This document shows, piece after piece, positions 62,665 through 64,000 of a stretch of 64,000 bases of DNA. The notes under the pieces were generated by a model that worked only from the letters and a program-made list of their open reading frames with translations, did no database searches and had not been told where the DNA came from. Source of the DNA: Atrichornis clamosus (lineage: Eukaryota; Chordata; Aves; Passeriformes; Menuridae); the NCBI GenBank assembly GCA_013400975.1, contig WBMZ01014013.1:372001-436000 (forward strand), given 5' to 3'. The position numbers were made by a program, and so were the translations under genes. Position 1 is the first letter of the stretch; every line of letters begins with the position of its first letter.

Positions 62665-64000
62665 CTAAACCAAGTGCACCGAGAGGTCTGGTTGTTGGTG
62701 ACTCTGCAAGGCTGCAGCTTTAGTCAGCTGAGAGTACAGCAAGGAAGCAGATTTGACCAATCCTCTTCTGAAATTCTAGAGAAATTCACAAATATTCCAA
62801 AGATTTCAGAAGAACCACTGGCAAGGAAAACTTAGAACGAGACAGACTCTGGTTCCAAGAAGCTACAAAAAGGTGACAAGGACATCCCGGGATCTGTGGA
62901 TGTAACTTTAAGGGTGAGAAGCACTGCAGCTCTACAGCAGCAGAGAGCCCCAGAACATTTCTGGTACTAGAGAGCAAGTACAGCACAACACTGGGAGGGA
63001 TTTAGTGCAGCTGGAAGCTCTCCAGCTGTTTCTGAGCTCTCTCAGAAACACAGAAGTTCTGAACACTGTAGATATGCACGTCAGCAAAACCCTTATCTCC
63101 ATCAGCCCTGGCACGACTGGCTGCTCTGCTCGGTCTGGAAGGGACAGCAGTGTCCCTTAAACAGCTTCTCCGTGGGCTGTTCATCAGAACCGGAGCACTG
63201 ATCTCCTCCTTTGCTGAAACACGTTGCCCAGGCAAGACTGGCTCCCCAGGCAGTGAAAGGTGGGTATCATCTAGTACCTAACTGCATTAGCACACGGCGT
63301 TTGCAGCGGCTGGGCTTGCTCCAAGCCACAGGCACACGGAGTAAATCTTCCAGAGGACAAACAAGTCAGCCAGGAAATAACTTACAGCAGCTTTGTGACT
63401 AAAATGACCCTTTACATGTGGAAAATAGTCCAACAGTAGGGAACCAAATTAATTGTAGTTTGAAATATTATATGAACAATACCACTAAGGTCTTTTACTT
63501 CGAGAAGACACATTTCAGAAAATTTTAGTGCACGTTTTCGACAAGCCTCAACATGGTAGGACAAAAAGGCACAGTGAAAGATAAAATTCAGTCCATACAG
63601 AACACCCACCACAGGGTTTGAATTTGGGAATATAAGGCCACAGCAAGGCAGAGCAAAGGTATGCTTCCAGCAAACTTCTCTGCTTTCTAAAATAGTCACT
63701 GGGTTTTTTTAATTATGCATTAGTATTTTGCAGCAAAACCAACAGCTGCTTCTGATTACTCTCATGAGAAGTAGTTACCTAAAATTAATGATACTTAAAC
63801 CCAAAAGACATAACTGTTCCATTAATGTAACTTGTGCTTAAAGTCATTAATATTTAAAGTGTGAGCACAGAATTCTAAGATAAGAACATAGAATTGAACT
63901 AGAAATTGATGTGTCACGCACTCTAAAAAATAATAATGTCAGATTTGTAGAGCAATGGCAATACAGAGGAAACACTATGAAAAACTGGATGTTTACCTGC

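Larger units (their letters stand above)
56616..64000. other. AT-rich non-coding block with candidate exons near the right end
   Basis: No recognised gene. It holds a poly-A run at 57062-57077, a G-rich stretch at 57914-57931, (AAT)n-like sequence at 58052-58082, a plus-strand candidate terminal exon at 59755-59919 and minus-strand candidates at 60544-60576, 62232-62328 and 62623-62664. The last bases read TTTACCTGC, which on the minus strand is GCAG|GTAAAC. This would be a good donor for an exon lying just beyond the window. Confidence 0.55.

Noticed and set aside
1..64000. tRNA, rRNA, CRISPR, operons, attachment sites, viral insertions
   Set aside because: None seen. No LTR pair, retroviral gene or bacterial-type signal could be recognised on either strand.

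Overview
This window looks like vertebrate nuclear DNA, most likely from a bird. The main evidence is three pieces of the CR1 LINE family. One (about 5310-5950) carries the typical C-terminal end of the reverse-transcriptase ORF followed by a tail close to the bird-type ATTCTATG repeat. One is a short sense-strand tail (about 6671-6740). One is a minus-strand copy (about 31986-32230). The rest is AT-rich single-copy DNA with homopolymer runs, short microsatellites and two N gaps. There are no bacterial operons, tRNA or rRNA genes, CRISPR arrays or intact transposons. I cannot tell which bird it is.

I do not recognise any protein-coding gene. The long open frames are explained by local GC rise, C-, T- or G-rich low complexity, N runs, or CR1. 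The window is therefore best read as a large intron or a gene desert. Within it I found segments bounded by good splice-like signals and open in at least one frame, mostly on the minus strand. The best are 47735-47782, 43849-43909, 7699-7770, 62232-62328, 53921-54057 and 40371-40424 (minus), and 26999-27282 and 59755-59919 (plus). Pseudo-exons of this kind are common in vertebrate introns and I could not test conservation or expression, so all are given low confidence. If several minus-strand segments are real, a gene with its 5' end beyond or near the right edge would run leftward across the window.

Layout. 1-5309: plain AT-rich DNA. 5310-5950: CR1 with an assembly gap inside. 5951-10100: AT-rich DNA with a CR1 tail and one candidate exon. 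10101-10390: a small CpG cluster followed by an extreme C-rich tract. 10391-17540: AT-rich, with a GC-rich patch at 12.9-13.5 kb. 17541-17830: T/G-rich tract with a 58-base local duplication. 17831-31980: AT-rich, with a G-quadruplex motif, the second N gap, TAAT-rich blocks and a plus-strand candidate exon. 31986-32230: CR1. 32241-44100: AT-rich, holding several minus-strand candidate exons and a 22-base perfect palindrome. 44090-44345: CpG-rich patch. 44346-56340: AT-rich, with TAAT-rich blocks and an ORF-rich stretch at 52.2-55.6 kb. 56341-56615: GC-rich patch. 56616-64000: AT-rich, with two candidate exons.

No undescribed biological system can be supported here. The observations most worth following up are the candidate exons, the two CpG-rich patches, the unusual homopolymer structures, and the TAAT-rich blocks that resemble conserved non-coding elements.
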